Shown here: piece by piece, positions 25,046 through 32,970 of the stretch
Numbering within the stretch: the stretch's first letter is position 1
Layout: every line of letters begins with the position of its first letter
Origin: Acidilobaceae archaeon
GTDB taxonomy: Archaea > Thermoproteota > Thermoprotei_A > Sulfolobales > Acidilobaceae
Direction of reading: 5' to 3'
Assembly (NCBI GenBank): GCA_028276165.1
Contig: JAPYWV010000007.1
Coordinates: 1 to 38,292 of the forward strand
DNA length: 38,292 nucleotides
Program-made: the position numbers and the translations under genes
Notes under the pieces: generated by a model
Databases searched by the model: none
Told to the model about the DNA's origin: nothing
The model's input: the letters and a program-made list of their open reading frames with translations, nothing else

Positions 25046-25822
25046 ATGTCATTAGAGTCTATTATGGGAGGTGTTAGGGATCTAAGCATAACCCCTAGCA
25101 TCGATGGCCACCTTCTCGACGACTACACCACAGTAGTCTGCGAGGAAGCAGGTGAAAGCTCCTACACTCCAATCCTCCTCACGGAGGGCTCGGTTTTCTG
25201 CTCCTACCTACTCCTCTACCCCCTCCCCGACGGGATCTTGGTTAAAATCGGTAACTCAGATAGGGATAGTTGTGTTACTAGGATGTTCCAGCAGGCTCCT
25301 GTTGTAGCTGTTGTCTCAGAGCTCGTGTACGGGCTAAGCACACTTAATGATAGGGAGGAGCTGGACAAGAGAGTTGCAGGGGAGCTGGGAAGGCAACTGA
25401 AGGGAGCTGGGGTTACCGTGGTAACCAGGGTTAGTAGTGAGGTTGTAGTTAAAGCGTGGAAGCACGTTGTGACAACCGGTTTGAATCTAGATTACATGTT
25501 AAACCTAGGGTTCAAGCTAGCGACAATAGCGTCCTATATCCTCAGAGATGTGGGTCAAACTCTTCTACCCAGTCCCGGTTACGCGTGGTTCACATCCATA
25601 GGAGCTCTAGGAGAGCAAGATATGGAAGTTATAAGAGGGCATGCTTACAGAAGGTTAAATGCTGAGAGGGTATGCAATGGTAAACGGAGGCTCAAGATAA
25701 GACACCTCCCCAACGGGTTGTTCCACGTGCTCATAAAGGGGGAGAGGAACCTCCGCGGGGAGCCTTCGGGTAGACTTCTAACCTTCAATGATCTTAAGAG
25801 GTTAAAGCTGAGGGTGGTGTAG
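25046..25822 (+). CDS. Unknown 258-aa protein, first gene of the Argonaute operon
   Basis: I do not recognise this protein. It has no clear signal peptide or membrane helix, no Walker, HExxH or obvious nuclease motif. The N-terminal ~90 residues look beta-rich (SITPSIDGHLLDD, then FCSYLLLYPLPDGILVKIG), the middle is an alpha/beta segment (APVVAVVSELVYGL, GVTVVTRVSSEVVVKAW), and the C-terminus is basic (NGKRRLKIRH and later). ATG 25046 is the only standard start in the frame; the GGAGGTG site at 25016-25022 is unusually far away (about 23 bases), so a non-standard start such as ATA 25034 is possible. The stop is one base before the Argonaute start, so the two are translationally coupled and likely act together. 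Confidence 0.75.
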   Translation: MSLESIMGGVRDLSITPSIDGHLLDDYTTVVCEEAGESSYTPILLTEGSVFCSYLLLYPLPDGILVKIGNSDRDSCVTRMFQQAPVVAVVSELVYGLSTLNDREELDKRVAGELGRQLKGAGVTVVTRVSSEVVVKAWKHVVTTGLNLDYMLNLGFKLATIASYILRDVGQTLLPSPGYAWFTSIGALGEQDMEVIRGHAYRRLNAERVCNGKRRLKIRHLPNGLFHVLIKGERNLRGEPSGRLLTFNDLKRLKLRVV

Positions 25823-25823
25823 G

Positions 25824-28073
25824 GTGAGCGGGAGTAAGGGTTATGTAGAGACAGCGTTCAAGGTAACCGTGGAGAAGCGTCCTGAAAAGATGAAGTGTGT
25901 ACCGTTGGGTGACATAGAGTTCGACATCGGGTTTGTTAGAAGCGAGCTTAGAGGTAAAGGGTGCCCATCGATTATAACTAAGAAAGGCAATGAAACCTAC
26001 CTATGCTTCCTAGATTCGACCCAGCAGTGTTCAAGCTACATAAAGGGCTTATGTAAGGGTGGGTGCTCTCAGAAGGAGATCAACGTTGAGAGGGCTGATG
26101 TCGAGAAGCTTGCTCACGAAGTCGCACGCATAAAGTTGATGAGGCATGGCTACAGGGTTATCAAAGGTAAGCTTGTTAACGTTGATAGTCTCAGCGTCAT
26201 AGTCCCCGGTTACTTTAATAAATTTGATGCGTACAAGACATCGCTAACCCATTTCCATGGTGAAATACTCCTAGCTATTGATAAGTCCTTCAAGCTGGAA
26301 CCCGATAGAGAGGCCTCCCTTAGTAAGATCTCTGAGAAGCTGGGTGCCGATGTTATCGAAAGCTTGGGCTTCGTGAAGGTTATTGGAGGTGATCATAGAG
26401 CGTTTAAGCCTATAGGTTACTGTGACAACGTAGATCTAGCTAGAAGGATGCTACGATTTCTAAACATAGACCTGGATAGAGTTGATTGGAGCCGGTCTAA
26501 GATTGTTAAAGTTCAACCCCACCATCTAGCCTTAAGCTTCATAGACCAGGCGAGGAAGAAAGACTTATTGCTTATGGACGATAGGGGGAACTACTACACA
26601 TGCCTACCTGACACCCTCCTCTACCTTGTAGCATCCCTCGACAACATCAAGGTGATAGCCGGAGCTCTAGGCCGTGATGTAAGCGGGGTTACTAAGCTAA
26701 CACTACCACCTCAAACAAGGCTAGATGAATCATTGAAGCTCGTTAGACTCATAGCTGGCACGCTATCCCTAGGTGGTCTAGAGATACACGTTGATGATAA
26801 GCCCCTGTTAATCTATGAAGATAGAGGTGAAGTATTAAGAGTGCAGGCTAGCTTAAAGAAAAGAAGAGGCGAAGGTGAGGAGGTTACCCACAAGTTTACC
26901 CCTGGCAACCCCTATGAGCCAATCGTTGCCCCCCGGGGTTTAAGCGAAGTTAATGTGGCTATAATCAGGAGAAGTAGTTTAGAGAAGAAGCATCTCGGGA
27001 ATAAAGCGAGTGTCCTAGTTGACGGGTTTAAGCAGAAGCTAAGAAAGTGGTTGGCCAGCGAAGCTAAGGTTAAAGTTACGGTGGAGGATTTCCCCTATAA
27101 TGGGGATCTCCTTAACATAGATGAAGTAGTAGAGGAGATAAGGGATAAAGGCTTTAATGCCCATGTCGTCATAGCACCTGTTTCTGATGAGCGTGAGTAC
27201 GCGTTTTTCGAGTACGGTGTTGCCCGTAAGGGCTTGATACCCCAAGCGTTGGATTTAAGTAAGAAGACTCCGAAAGGCGAGCCCCTCTCATTAATGTATG
27301 GAGCTCTCCCCATAGCTAGGCATATTGAGTATAAGCTTGGCTTTAGGCTTGTTAAGATAGACTACCCTCCAATGCTTAAGGACTACGTTGTTGTAGCTGT
27401 TGATGCAACCCCGTTGATGTTCAAAGGTTACTCTAAGCTAGGTGTAGCCCCTGTCCTAATGGACCCATCTGGTCTAAACTTGGAGTACCTCGATCTAGTG
27501 GTTGGAGGTAACGAGGAGGAGGTGCTGGATAAAGTCCTCGACATACTATCAGACAAGCTGAGGTATAGGAAGGTTTTAATCTACGTTAATAGAGCCTCCG
27601 TACCCCAGGACATCCTGGATAGGTATGTTGACAGGTTCAAGGAGCTCCTAGTCGTGGCGTTCTCGAAGAGGGGTGTGCCGAGGTTACTTAAACTCCAAAG
27701 CGAGGGACAGGAGGACATCAGTGTTTCACTACCAGAAGGGGGATCCTTTGTTAAACATGGGGTGACTAGTAGCGGTTCATTTAACGTATACCACTACATA
27801 GGGGTTACTAATACTATCGAGAGAGACGACCTCACACCCATAACTGTAACGCTTAGAGTCTACACTAGGAGGATGCTTAGCGGTAGTGAGGAGAGAGCTC
27901 TCCTAGGGTATGTTCAGAGCTCCACCGGGATATACGTTGAGTCACCATACAATCTACCAAGCCTACCCCAACCACTACACGAGGCTCACAGGCTATCTAG
28001 GAAGCTCTACAAGATTTCAAGATGGGGTGTCAGAGTTGAGAAGTTGAAGCCAGAGGTTCTAGGACGCCTATAG
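25824..28073 (+). CDS. ago: Long prokaryotic Argonaute with probably inactive PIWI domain
   Basis: Order of regions: an N domain (1-~110) with a Cys cluster C61, C69, C77, C81; a linker L1 with the Argonaute-like GEILLAIDKSFKL (~150); a PAZ/L2 region with LPPQTRLDESLKLV; a MID domain with the Y...K...Q and KLG elements (YGVARKGLIPQAL; IEYKLGFRL) that hold the guide 5' end; and a C-terminal PIWI domain. In PIWI, the first catalytic Asp is D527 in VVAVDAT, but the second, normally RDG, reads YVNRAS with N589, and the last is H722 in LPQPLHEAH. The Glu finger is not certain. So target cleavage is predicted to be lost. At 749 aa it has full length. GTG 25824 starts one base after the upstream stop. 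Confidence 0.85.
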   Translation: MSGSKGYVETAFKVTVEKRPEKMKCVPLGDIEFDIGFVRSELRGKGCPSIITKKGNETYLCFLDSTQQCSSYIKGLCKGGCSQKEINVERADVEKLAHEVARIKLMRHGYRVIKGKLVNVDSLSVIVPGYFNKFDAYKTSLTHFHGEILLAIDKSFKLEPDREASLSKISEKLGADVIESLGFVKVIGGDHRAFKPIGYCDNVDLARRMLRFLNIDLDRVDWSRSKIVKVQPHHLALSFIDQARKKDLLLMDDRGNYYTCLPDTLLYLVASLDNIKVIAGALGRDVSGVTKLTLPPQTRLDESLKLVRLIAGTLSLGGLEIHVDDKPLLIYEDRGEVLRVQASLKKRRGEGEEVTHKFTPGNPYEPIVAPRGLSEVNVAIIRRSSLEKKHLGNKASVLVDGFKQKLRKWLASEAKVKVTVEDFPYNGDLLNIDEVVEEIRDKGFNAHVVIAPVSDEREYAFFEYGVARKGLIPQALDLSKKTPKGEPLSLMYGALPIARHIEYKLGFRLVKIDYPPMLKDYVVVAVDATPLMFKGYSKLGVAPVLMDPSGLNLEYLDLVVGGNEEEVLDKVLDILSDKLRYRKVLIYVNRASVPQDILDRYVDRFKELLVVAFSKRGVPRLLKLQSEGQEDISVSLPEGGSFVKHGVTSSGSFNVYHYIGVTNTIERDDLTPITVTLRVYTRRMLSGSEERALLGYVQSSTGIYVESPYNLPSLPQPLHEAHRLSRKLYKISRWGVRVEKLKPEVLGRL

Positions 28074-28190
28074 GGGGTTCTACGTGGGACTAGGTGTATA
28101 GTACTGTTTAGAATTAGGCTTTTGACGATGGAGGGCTAGGGCAACCCTTTATTAGGCTTAGACTGCTATCTATATTTGTGGTGGTGTAAT

Positions 28191-28310
28191 ATGCTAGCTC
28201 TACCCAGGGTTAGGGAGGCTAGGAGGGAGAGGGTTAAGTTCAGGGTTGAAGATGAGGATTTGAAGAAGCTCGAGGACTACCTTGTAGAGCTCCTAGGCCT
28301 CGGCTGCTAG
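28191..28310 (+). CDS. Possible 39-residue microprotein
   Basis: Lies in the 350-bp space between the Argonaute gene and the TctA-like gene. ATG 28191 is preceded by GGTGGTG, a plausible ribosome site, and A/T-rich promoter elements (CTTTATTAG near 28147-28155; TATATTTG near 28171-28178). The product is very charged and helical (VREARRERVKFRVEDED, KKLEDYLVELLGLGC) and ends in Cys. Codon choice resembles that of the neighbours. I do not recognise a family; it could be a small antitoxin-like or regulatory protein, or not expressed. The remainder of the space shows nothing else. Confidence 0.5.
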   Translation: MLALPRVREARRERVKFRVEDEDLKKLEDYLVELLGLGC

Positions 28311-28423
28311 CATCAATAAGAGCTCTTCCGAGATCAGGGTAGCCTGGGTTACCTTAGTTCACATCGTAGGGTATGTGTGTGATTAGAGAAAGGGATTGTG
28401 GAAGGCGGGGTTCCAGGTATGCT

Positions 28424-29785
28424 CTATATCAGTTTTATGAATGCGAAGAGTGTTGGTGCGGCCACCAGCGTCATGAAGAGTACTCCTAGGGATACACCGT
28501 TTCTCCAGAGTATCCCTGAAACGATGCTTACTATGAAGACCCCTAGCACTCCTCTCAAGCCAGCATCGTAGTACGCTAGCAGTACTACTATTGCTAGGAA
28601 TAGACCGTATAGGGACTCTGCTGGTATCGTCTTGAATACCAGGAGTGTTAGCTTCCTAGAGTACCTTATGAGCATCGGGTACACTACTAGCACTGCTACC
28701 GCTGTTGATAGTAGTAGTGTTAATGCTATCTCCGGGTAGCTGTAGTTAGCCACTATATACTTTGCAGGCACAACCCCCCTGATCTCGGTGAAGAATGGTA
28801 GCCCGGGCCCAGCTGACATTGGGCCTGTTGGGGCTCCTATGACGAGTAGTGGTATTAGCAGGCCTCCTATGTACGTAGCGTTCTTAACCCCATCTCTAAC
28901 GGTGTAAGCTAGTATTGATGCCTCCAGCGGGTTCCTCTTCAAACCTTTTAATAGATCACCTACGAGTATCGTTAGGCCCACTGGTGACATGACCATAGCT
29001 AGTATCGATGTAATCGGGGACCAGAGGAGCACGTGGCCTAACTCCTCCCTGCTAAGGTGTCTCAAGGGGTTTAATGGTATACTGCTTACCGGTTCAAGCC
29101 TGACATTCAAATACCCTCTCCTAACCCTATCCCTAGCGTACCCGCTTAGAACCTCTAATAGCTCTATGACCAGAGGCCCTACGGTTATCCCTAGGAAGAA
29201 GCTTATGATGACGGTCTTCTCGTAGGCTAGCCTAAGCCCCTGTATTAGTATTGCGAAAGCCGGTATTGTTAGGAGTGCTAGCAACCTATTCCTAGAGGTG
29301 AGCGCTAGCACTAGGAGCCCTGCCATTAGGAGCCAGAACCAGCGTGGTACGGAGACACCGTAAACCACATCCTTGGTGTTAAGGAAGTCTCCGAGAGGTT
29401 TGAGGTAGAAGGCTAGAACGAGGACTAGGATTAAGGCTACAAAGCCGGCAATCATACTAGATGTTATACCCTTCCTCAGTATAACATCAGCCTTACCAGC
29501 CCTCTTAGCCTCAACAGCATCGGGGACCTGTGGTACGGCCATGACACCCCCGGGGATGCCTGCTAGAGCGACCGGGATGGCATCAGCTGTCTTGAAGGCC
29601 ACTATTGAGGCCATAAACCATGCTAGCACGAGGATCGGGTCGAGGCCCGCAATTAGCAGAGCTAAAGCTATAGGTGCCATAGTAGCAGTCTCATCGGTTC
29701 CAGGTAAGATGCCTATTATCATGTAGACTAGAGCTGAGATAACGGAGAGGATAACCACTAACAACAATGTCTCAAAGCCTATCAA
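28424..29785 (-). CDS. TctA-like permease of the tripartite tricarboxylate transporter family
   Basis: A 453-aa integral membrane protein with about ten to twelve hydrophobic helices. The N-terminal GILPGTDETATMAPIALAL corresponds to the conserved GxLPGxGxxxxxAxxLP signature of TctA, and ALAGIPGGVMAVPQVPDA is a second conserved loop. In bacteria TctA is the large permease that takes up citrate or other carboxylates with TctB and the periplasmic TctC. The start is TTG 29785 with GAGGTG directly upstream. It follows the small partner gene at a distance of 6 bases. No binding-protein gene is found in the window, so the substrate cannot be guessed. Confidence 0.82.
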   Translation of the reverse strand: MIGFETLLLVVILSVISALVYMIIGILPGTDETATMAPIALALLIAGLDPILVLAWFMASIVAFKTADAIPVALAGIPGGVMAVPQVPDAVEAKRAGKADVILRKGITSSMIAGFVALILVLVLAFYLKPLGDFLNTKDVVYGVSVPRWFWLLMAGLLVLALTSRNRLLALLTIPAFAILIQGLRLAYEKTVIISFFLGITVGPLVIELLEVLSGYARDRVRRGYLNVRLEPVSSIPLNPLRHLSREELGHVLLWSPITSILAMVMSPVGLTILVGDLLKGLKRNPLEASILAYTVRDGVKNATYIGGLLIPLLVIGAPTGPMSAGPGLPFFTEIRGVVPAKYIVANYSYPEIALTLLLSTAVAVLVVYPMLIRYSRKLTLLVFKTIPAESLYGLFLAIVVLLAYYDAGLRGVLGVFIVSIVSGILWRNGVSLGVLFMTLVAAPTLFAFIKLI

Positions 29786-29791
29786 CCCACC

Positions 29792-30070
29792 TCAACCCTC
29801 AACGACAACCCTCTTAGGCTTAATGAAGAGCAGGGTTACCAGGAACCCAATGCTAGCACCTATCAACCCAATAGTTATGGAGAGAGGGGCTCTAGTAGCT
29901 TCAGGCATACCTATAAAGCTTAGAAACGTGGGAGCAATCACGTAGAAGACAGCCCCACCAACGATGGTTACGAGGAACGCGACGGCCAGGTCAAGCGGTC
30001 TAACATACTCACCATAGATCTCAACAAACTCCCCAGAGCTATCGGGATCCCTCTCCCCCATAGATGTCAC
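29792..30070 (-). CDS. Small two-helix membrane protein, TctB-like partner
   Basis: A short protein with a soluble acidic N-terminus and two hydrophobic helices (LDLAVAFLVTIVGGAVFYVI and a second around residues 62-82), ending in a basic tail. Its position directly before the TctA-like gene makes it the likely small subunit, although it is about half the length of a typical four-helix TctB. The frame starts at GTG 30070, but GGGTGA lies five bases before ATG 30061, which is the more probable start (89 aa). Confidence 0.6.
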   Translation of the reverse strand: MTSMGERDPDSSGEFVEIYGEYVRPLDLAVAFLVTIVGGAVFYVIAPTFLSFIGMPEATRAPLSITIGLIGASIGFLVTLLFIKPKRVVVEG

Positions 30071-30209
30071 CCGAGCTCGACTATGGTAGCTAGTAAGGTA
30101 ACCCCTATTTAAGCTTTTCGCTTACCGTCTGTGAAATCTCCAGGCTATAGTCGAAGTATGCTATTGTATCTATCTCCTCTAGAGCTCCGGGGATCACCGG
30201 ATTCAAGTT

Positions 30210-30225
30210 ACGGGTTTCAACCCGT
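30210..30225. terminator. Perfect hairpin downstream of the symporter gene
   Basis: ACGGGT/ACCCGT, a 6-bp perfect stem with a TTCA loop, 43 bp past the symporter stop on the minus strand. It is not followed by a T run on that strand, so a terminator role is uncertain; it could stabilise the 3' end. Confidence 0.3.
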
Positions 30226-30267
30226 CATGTTCAGTATCTGATTATTGGAAGCCCAGGGGTTGCAAGG

Positions 30268-31719
30268 CTATCTTCTAGCTTTCTGGAGTAGGGCTCCAAG
30301 TAGTAGTATGATGGTTGAGGTTAGTAGTACTAGTAGGGCTATTGGTATCCCTAGTGGTGTTTCGAGTAGGGCTCTCGTAGGCCTATCTATGTTCTCTGCT
30401 ATTGCTATTGCTACTACTAGGAAGCCTGAGGCTATGGAGGCTATGGCGGCCCACGGTGGAGCTCTTATGTTCAGCCAGCATGCTAGCGTTACCGGTGCTA
30501 TTGCTAGTAGCATTAGGCTTGTTAGAACTGCTAGGTCTACTATGAACCCTAGCCTTAGGTACGCTACTATCAATGTTACTATTGTGAAGGCTACTATGCT
30601 AGTGTATCCTGCTACCAGTCTAAGCCTTTCCTCCAGCCTATAAGCTAGGTCTCTTGATATGCTGCTCGCCAGGGATAGTATTATGCTGTCAGCTGTTGTT
30701 ATCGCTGCGGCCGCTATGCTCGTGAACACTATTGCTGAGAGCACCGGGTTGGCTATGGATAGTAGTGTTGGTGTTACAAGATCCCTCTTAGCCGGGTCCA
30801 CATACGGTAGCATCCCCGCCTCAGCCCCAGCTCTCGCTAGTAGCCCTATGAGCGTTGCTAGCACGGTGTACAACAGCCCGAATACAGCGAACCCCCTAAT
30901 CATCGTTGCCAGGCTACCCTCATCCCTAGGCATGTAGATCCTCTGGACGACCTGAGGGTGTACCATTGCGAAGAAAACCCACGGTATCGTGAAGGCTAGG
31001 AATACGTGGAAAGACCAGAAGCCTGTTAACCCTAGCAACCCCCTCTCAGATAGGATCTCTGTAACCCCGCCAAGGCCTAGGCTCCCTACGACTAGTGTAG
31101 AGAGCCACGCTAGGTAGAGTAGTCCTGCTAAGAGCATCCAGAGGCCTTGGAATGCATCTGTTAAAGCTACACTCCACACCCCAGCTATAAGGCTCCAAGC
31201 TACTATCAGGGCCGCTGCTAGTAGGATGCCTACGACGTAGTAGCCCTCCCCACCCATAAGCTGTGATAGCACAAGCCCAACCCCAATCACCTGTATCGAG
31301 GTATACGGTATCAGTGATACGAGGTACACTAAGACCGTTAGAGCTCCAACAAGCTTCGATCCATAGTGATCTGAGAGCATCTCAGCAGGGCTAACCCAAC
31401 CCCTATCCCTAGCCCTAGCCCAGACCCTGGGAGCGAAGTATGTTAGGAGTGCTAGGGTTGCTATGTAGTAGGCTAGCTCAAAACCATGAGCTCCAACACC
31501 AGTAGCGTAAGCCAGGCCGACGAGGCCAACCATCATGAAAGCACTGTAGGTTGTAGCGGAGTATGTTAGAGCCGCCACCAAACCCCCAAGCCTACGGGAT
31601 GCAATGTAGAAGTCGGCCTCACCAGGCTTCAGGAACCTCCTGCTGTAGAAGGCTATAGCTAGTCCTAGTAGTATGTATGCTATTAACACGGTGAGGCCTA
31701 TGAGGGCTCTCGCCTCCAA
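30268..31719 (-). CDS. Sodium:solute symporter (SSS family)
   Basis: A 483-aa transporter with about 13 predicted helices. The segments DFYIASRRLGGL, ALTYSATTYSAFMMVGLVGLAY and WVSPAEMLSDHYGSKLVGAL are typical of the SSS family, including the region that forms the conserved sodium site. It likely imports an organic solute (amino or organic acid) with sodium; the substrate is unknown. The TTG 31719 start overlaps the upstream small gene by 22 bases, coupling the two, and the pairing with a DUF3311-like small protein is typical of one branch of SSS transporters. Confidence 0.9.
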   Translation of the reverse strand: MEARALIGLTVLIAYILLGLAIAFYSRRFLKPGEADFYIASRRLGGLVAALTYSATTYSAFMMVGLVGLAYATGVGAHGFELAYYIATLALLTYFAPRVWARARDRGWVSPAEMLSDHYGSKLVGALTVLVYLVSLIPYTSIQVIGVGLVLSQLMGGEGYYVVGILLAAALIVAWSLIAGVWSVALTDAFQGLWMLLAGLLYLAWLSTLVVGSLGLGGVTEILSERGLLGLTGFWSFHVFLAFTIPWVFFAMVHPQVVQRIYMPRDEGSLATMIRGFAVFGLLYTVLATLIGLLARAGAEAGMLPYVDPAKRDLVTPTLLSIANPVLSAIVFTSIAAAAITTADSIILSLASSISRDLAYRLEERLRLVAGYTSIVAFTIVTLIVAYLRLGFIVDLAVLTSLMLLAIAPVTLACWLNIRAPPWAAIASIASGFLVVAIAIAENIDRPTRALLETPLGIPIALLVLLTSTIILLLGALLQKARR

Positions 31720-31898
31720 GACCTAACACCCACCCACGAGGCTACGAGGGCTATGATTGATAGTAGTGTCCACAACGTGTAGAGCTCCCAGCCCTTCGAG
31801 CCTCTAAGCAGAGTGTATGGTACCACGTAGGCTAGGATCAGCAGTACTAGGGATACCAAGGCTGCAACCTCGTAGGCTTTCAAAGCAATCACCCTCAT
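31698..31898 (-). CDS. Small two-helix protein, DUF3311-like symporter partner
   Basis: A 66-aa protein with two hydrophobic helices (VAALVSLVLLILAYVVPYTL and a second near residues 38-58) and a basic end. Small proteins of this size and shape accompany SSS symporters. The frame starts at ATG 31898; the sequence GGGTGAT just inside it is well placed as a ribosome site for TTG 31883, so the mature start may be five codons later. Confidence 0.7.
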   Translation of the reverse strand: MRVIALKAYEVAALVSLVLLILAYVVPYTLLRGSKGWELYTLWTLLSIIALVASWVGVRSWRREPS

Positions 31899-31991
31899 AA
31901 AGAACGGTTGTTCTCAGGCTTAAAAGCTATAATGGTTGTTTTACAGAAATATTATAAGCACACCTTACCAACCTAGCCTTGGAGGTTTGGA
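31899..31991. promoter_or_regulatory. Divergent promoter, symporter operon / regulator
   Basis: A 93-bp space. AATATTATAAG near 31949-31959 is the likely TATA element for the plus-strand regulator; CTTAAAAGC near 31920-31928 faces the symporter operon. GGTTGTT occurs twice (about 31907 and 31934), a possible regulator site. GGAGGT at 31981-31986 is the ribosome site for GTG 31992. Confidence 0.45.
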
Positions 31992-32954
31992 GTGGCGTCA
32001 AGATGGCCTATTGATAGTACTGATCTGGAGATACTCGATCTACTAGAGCTAGAGGGCCCCTCTACACTCTCATACATATCAGTTAGACTCGGTAGATCCA
32101 AGAGCATGGTTTGGAGGAGGCTATCGCACCTCAAGGATCTAGGCTTGGTAGGTGTTAGGAGGGTTGGAGGGGTTACCATAGTCTACAGGCTCTACGAGAG
32201 GGTGCCCCCGGGGTTCCTCACGGTAGGCTTGCTTAGAGCCAGCGAGTACCCCTACATATTAGGGTTCACGAAGCTCCTTAAGAGCAGGTTCGTCGATGTT
32301 AGGATAAGGGTTTACGATGAGGCGTTCAAGCTAGCGTTAGACCTAGCTAGTAACAGGGTTCAACTTGCAATGATACCCCTACCAACACTAATCCTAGCCC
32401 ATAGGCTGAGCTCAGGGAGGGTTAAGATAGCGGGTGGCGGTAGCTACGGGGGGGCATTCGTACTAGAGGGGAGGGCTGGGGAGGGGCACTCGACGACAAT
32501 GGCATCCACAATGGAGATGTGCGCTGAGAAAACAAGACTTGAGGGGCCCAGGAGGTATAAGAGTAGTGGAGGGGAGATACTCAGAAGCGTCCAGGGGGGG
32601 GAGTCCAGGTACGGGGTTGTATGGGAGCCCTACGCATCCATGGGGAGGAGGGGTGGGCTTAAAGCTACGAGCTGCGATGTAGAGCTATGCTGCCTCCTAG
32701 GAGCACATGAGAGCGTAGTAGACCACGTAAACCACATAGCAAGAGCCCTAGAGGAGGCTATAACCAGTGTGAGGAGGGAGGCCTACGATGCGGGAGCCTA
32801 CGCAAACCTACTAGAGCTCCCAGTGGACATCGTGAAGGAGACCGTGGGCTCCTACGACTACTACGAAAACCCCCCAGTTGACGTAATAAAGAGGAACTGG
32901 GATCTCGTAAAGAGAACGGTGGTCCCAGACCTGAGCTTGAGGGCTATCATTTAA
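31992..32954 (+). CDS. Transcription regulator: winged helix fused to a substrate-binding-protein-like domain
   Basis: Residues 5-70 form a winged helix-turn-helix (LEILDLLELEGPSTLSYISV, then GRSKSMVWRRLSHLKDLGLV). After a linker comes a domain resembling periplasmic binding proteins of the NMT1/SsuA type: a FLTVGLLRASEYPYILGF start, VQLAMIPLPTLILA, VKIAGGGSYGGAFVL and GVVWEPYAS, the last close to the xWEPxA motif of that family. No signal peptide, so it would sense a small molecule in the cytoplasm and bind DNA, like a LysR-type protein but built differently. It is divergent from the symporter operon, which is its likely target. GTG 31992 has GGAGGT upstream. Confidence 0.78.
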   Translation: MASRWPIDSTDLEILDLLELEGPSTLSYISVRLGRSKSMVWRRLSHLKDLGLVGVRRVGGVTIVYRLYERVPPGFLTVGLLRASEYPYILGFTKLLKSRFVDVRIRVYDEAFKLALDLASNRVQLAMIPLPTLILAHRLSSGRVKIAGGGSYGGAFVLEGRAGEGHSTTMASTMEMCAEKTRLEGPRRYKSSGGEILRSVQGGESRYGVVWEPYASMGRRGGLKATSCDVELCCLLGAHESVVDHVNHIARALEEAITSVRREAYDAGAYANLLELPVDIVKETVGSYDYYENPPVDVIKRNWDLVKRTVVPDLSLRAII

Positions 32955-32970
32955 CTGCTGTTAACACCCT

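Noticed and set aside
25046-25822. The 258-aa protein as a split Argonaute N-terminal half (as in AfAgo-N/AfAgo)
   Set aside because: The downstream Argonaute is already full length with its own N, L1 and PAZ/L2-like regions.
25824-28073. PIWI-RE family member
   Set aside because: The MID pocket elements and the C-terminal LPxPLH.AH segment fit a conventional long pAgo, and the neighbouring genes are not those of PIWI-RE loci.
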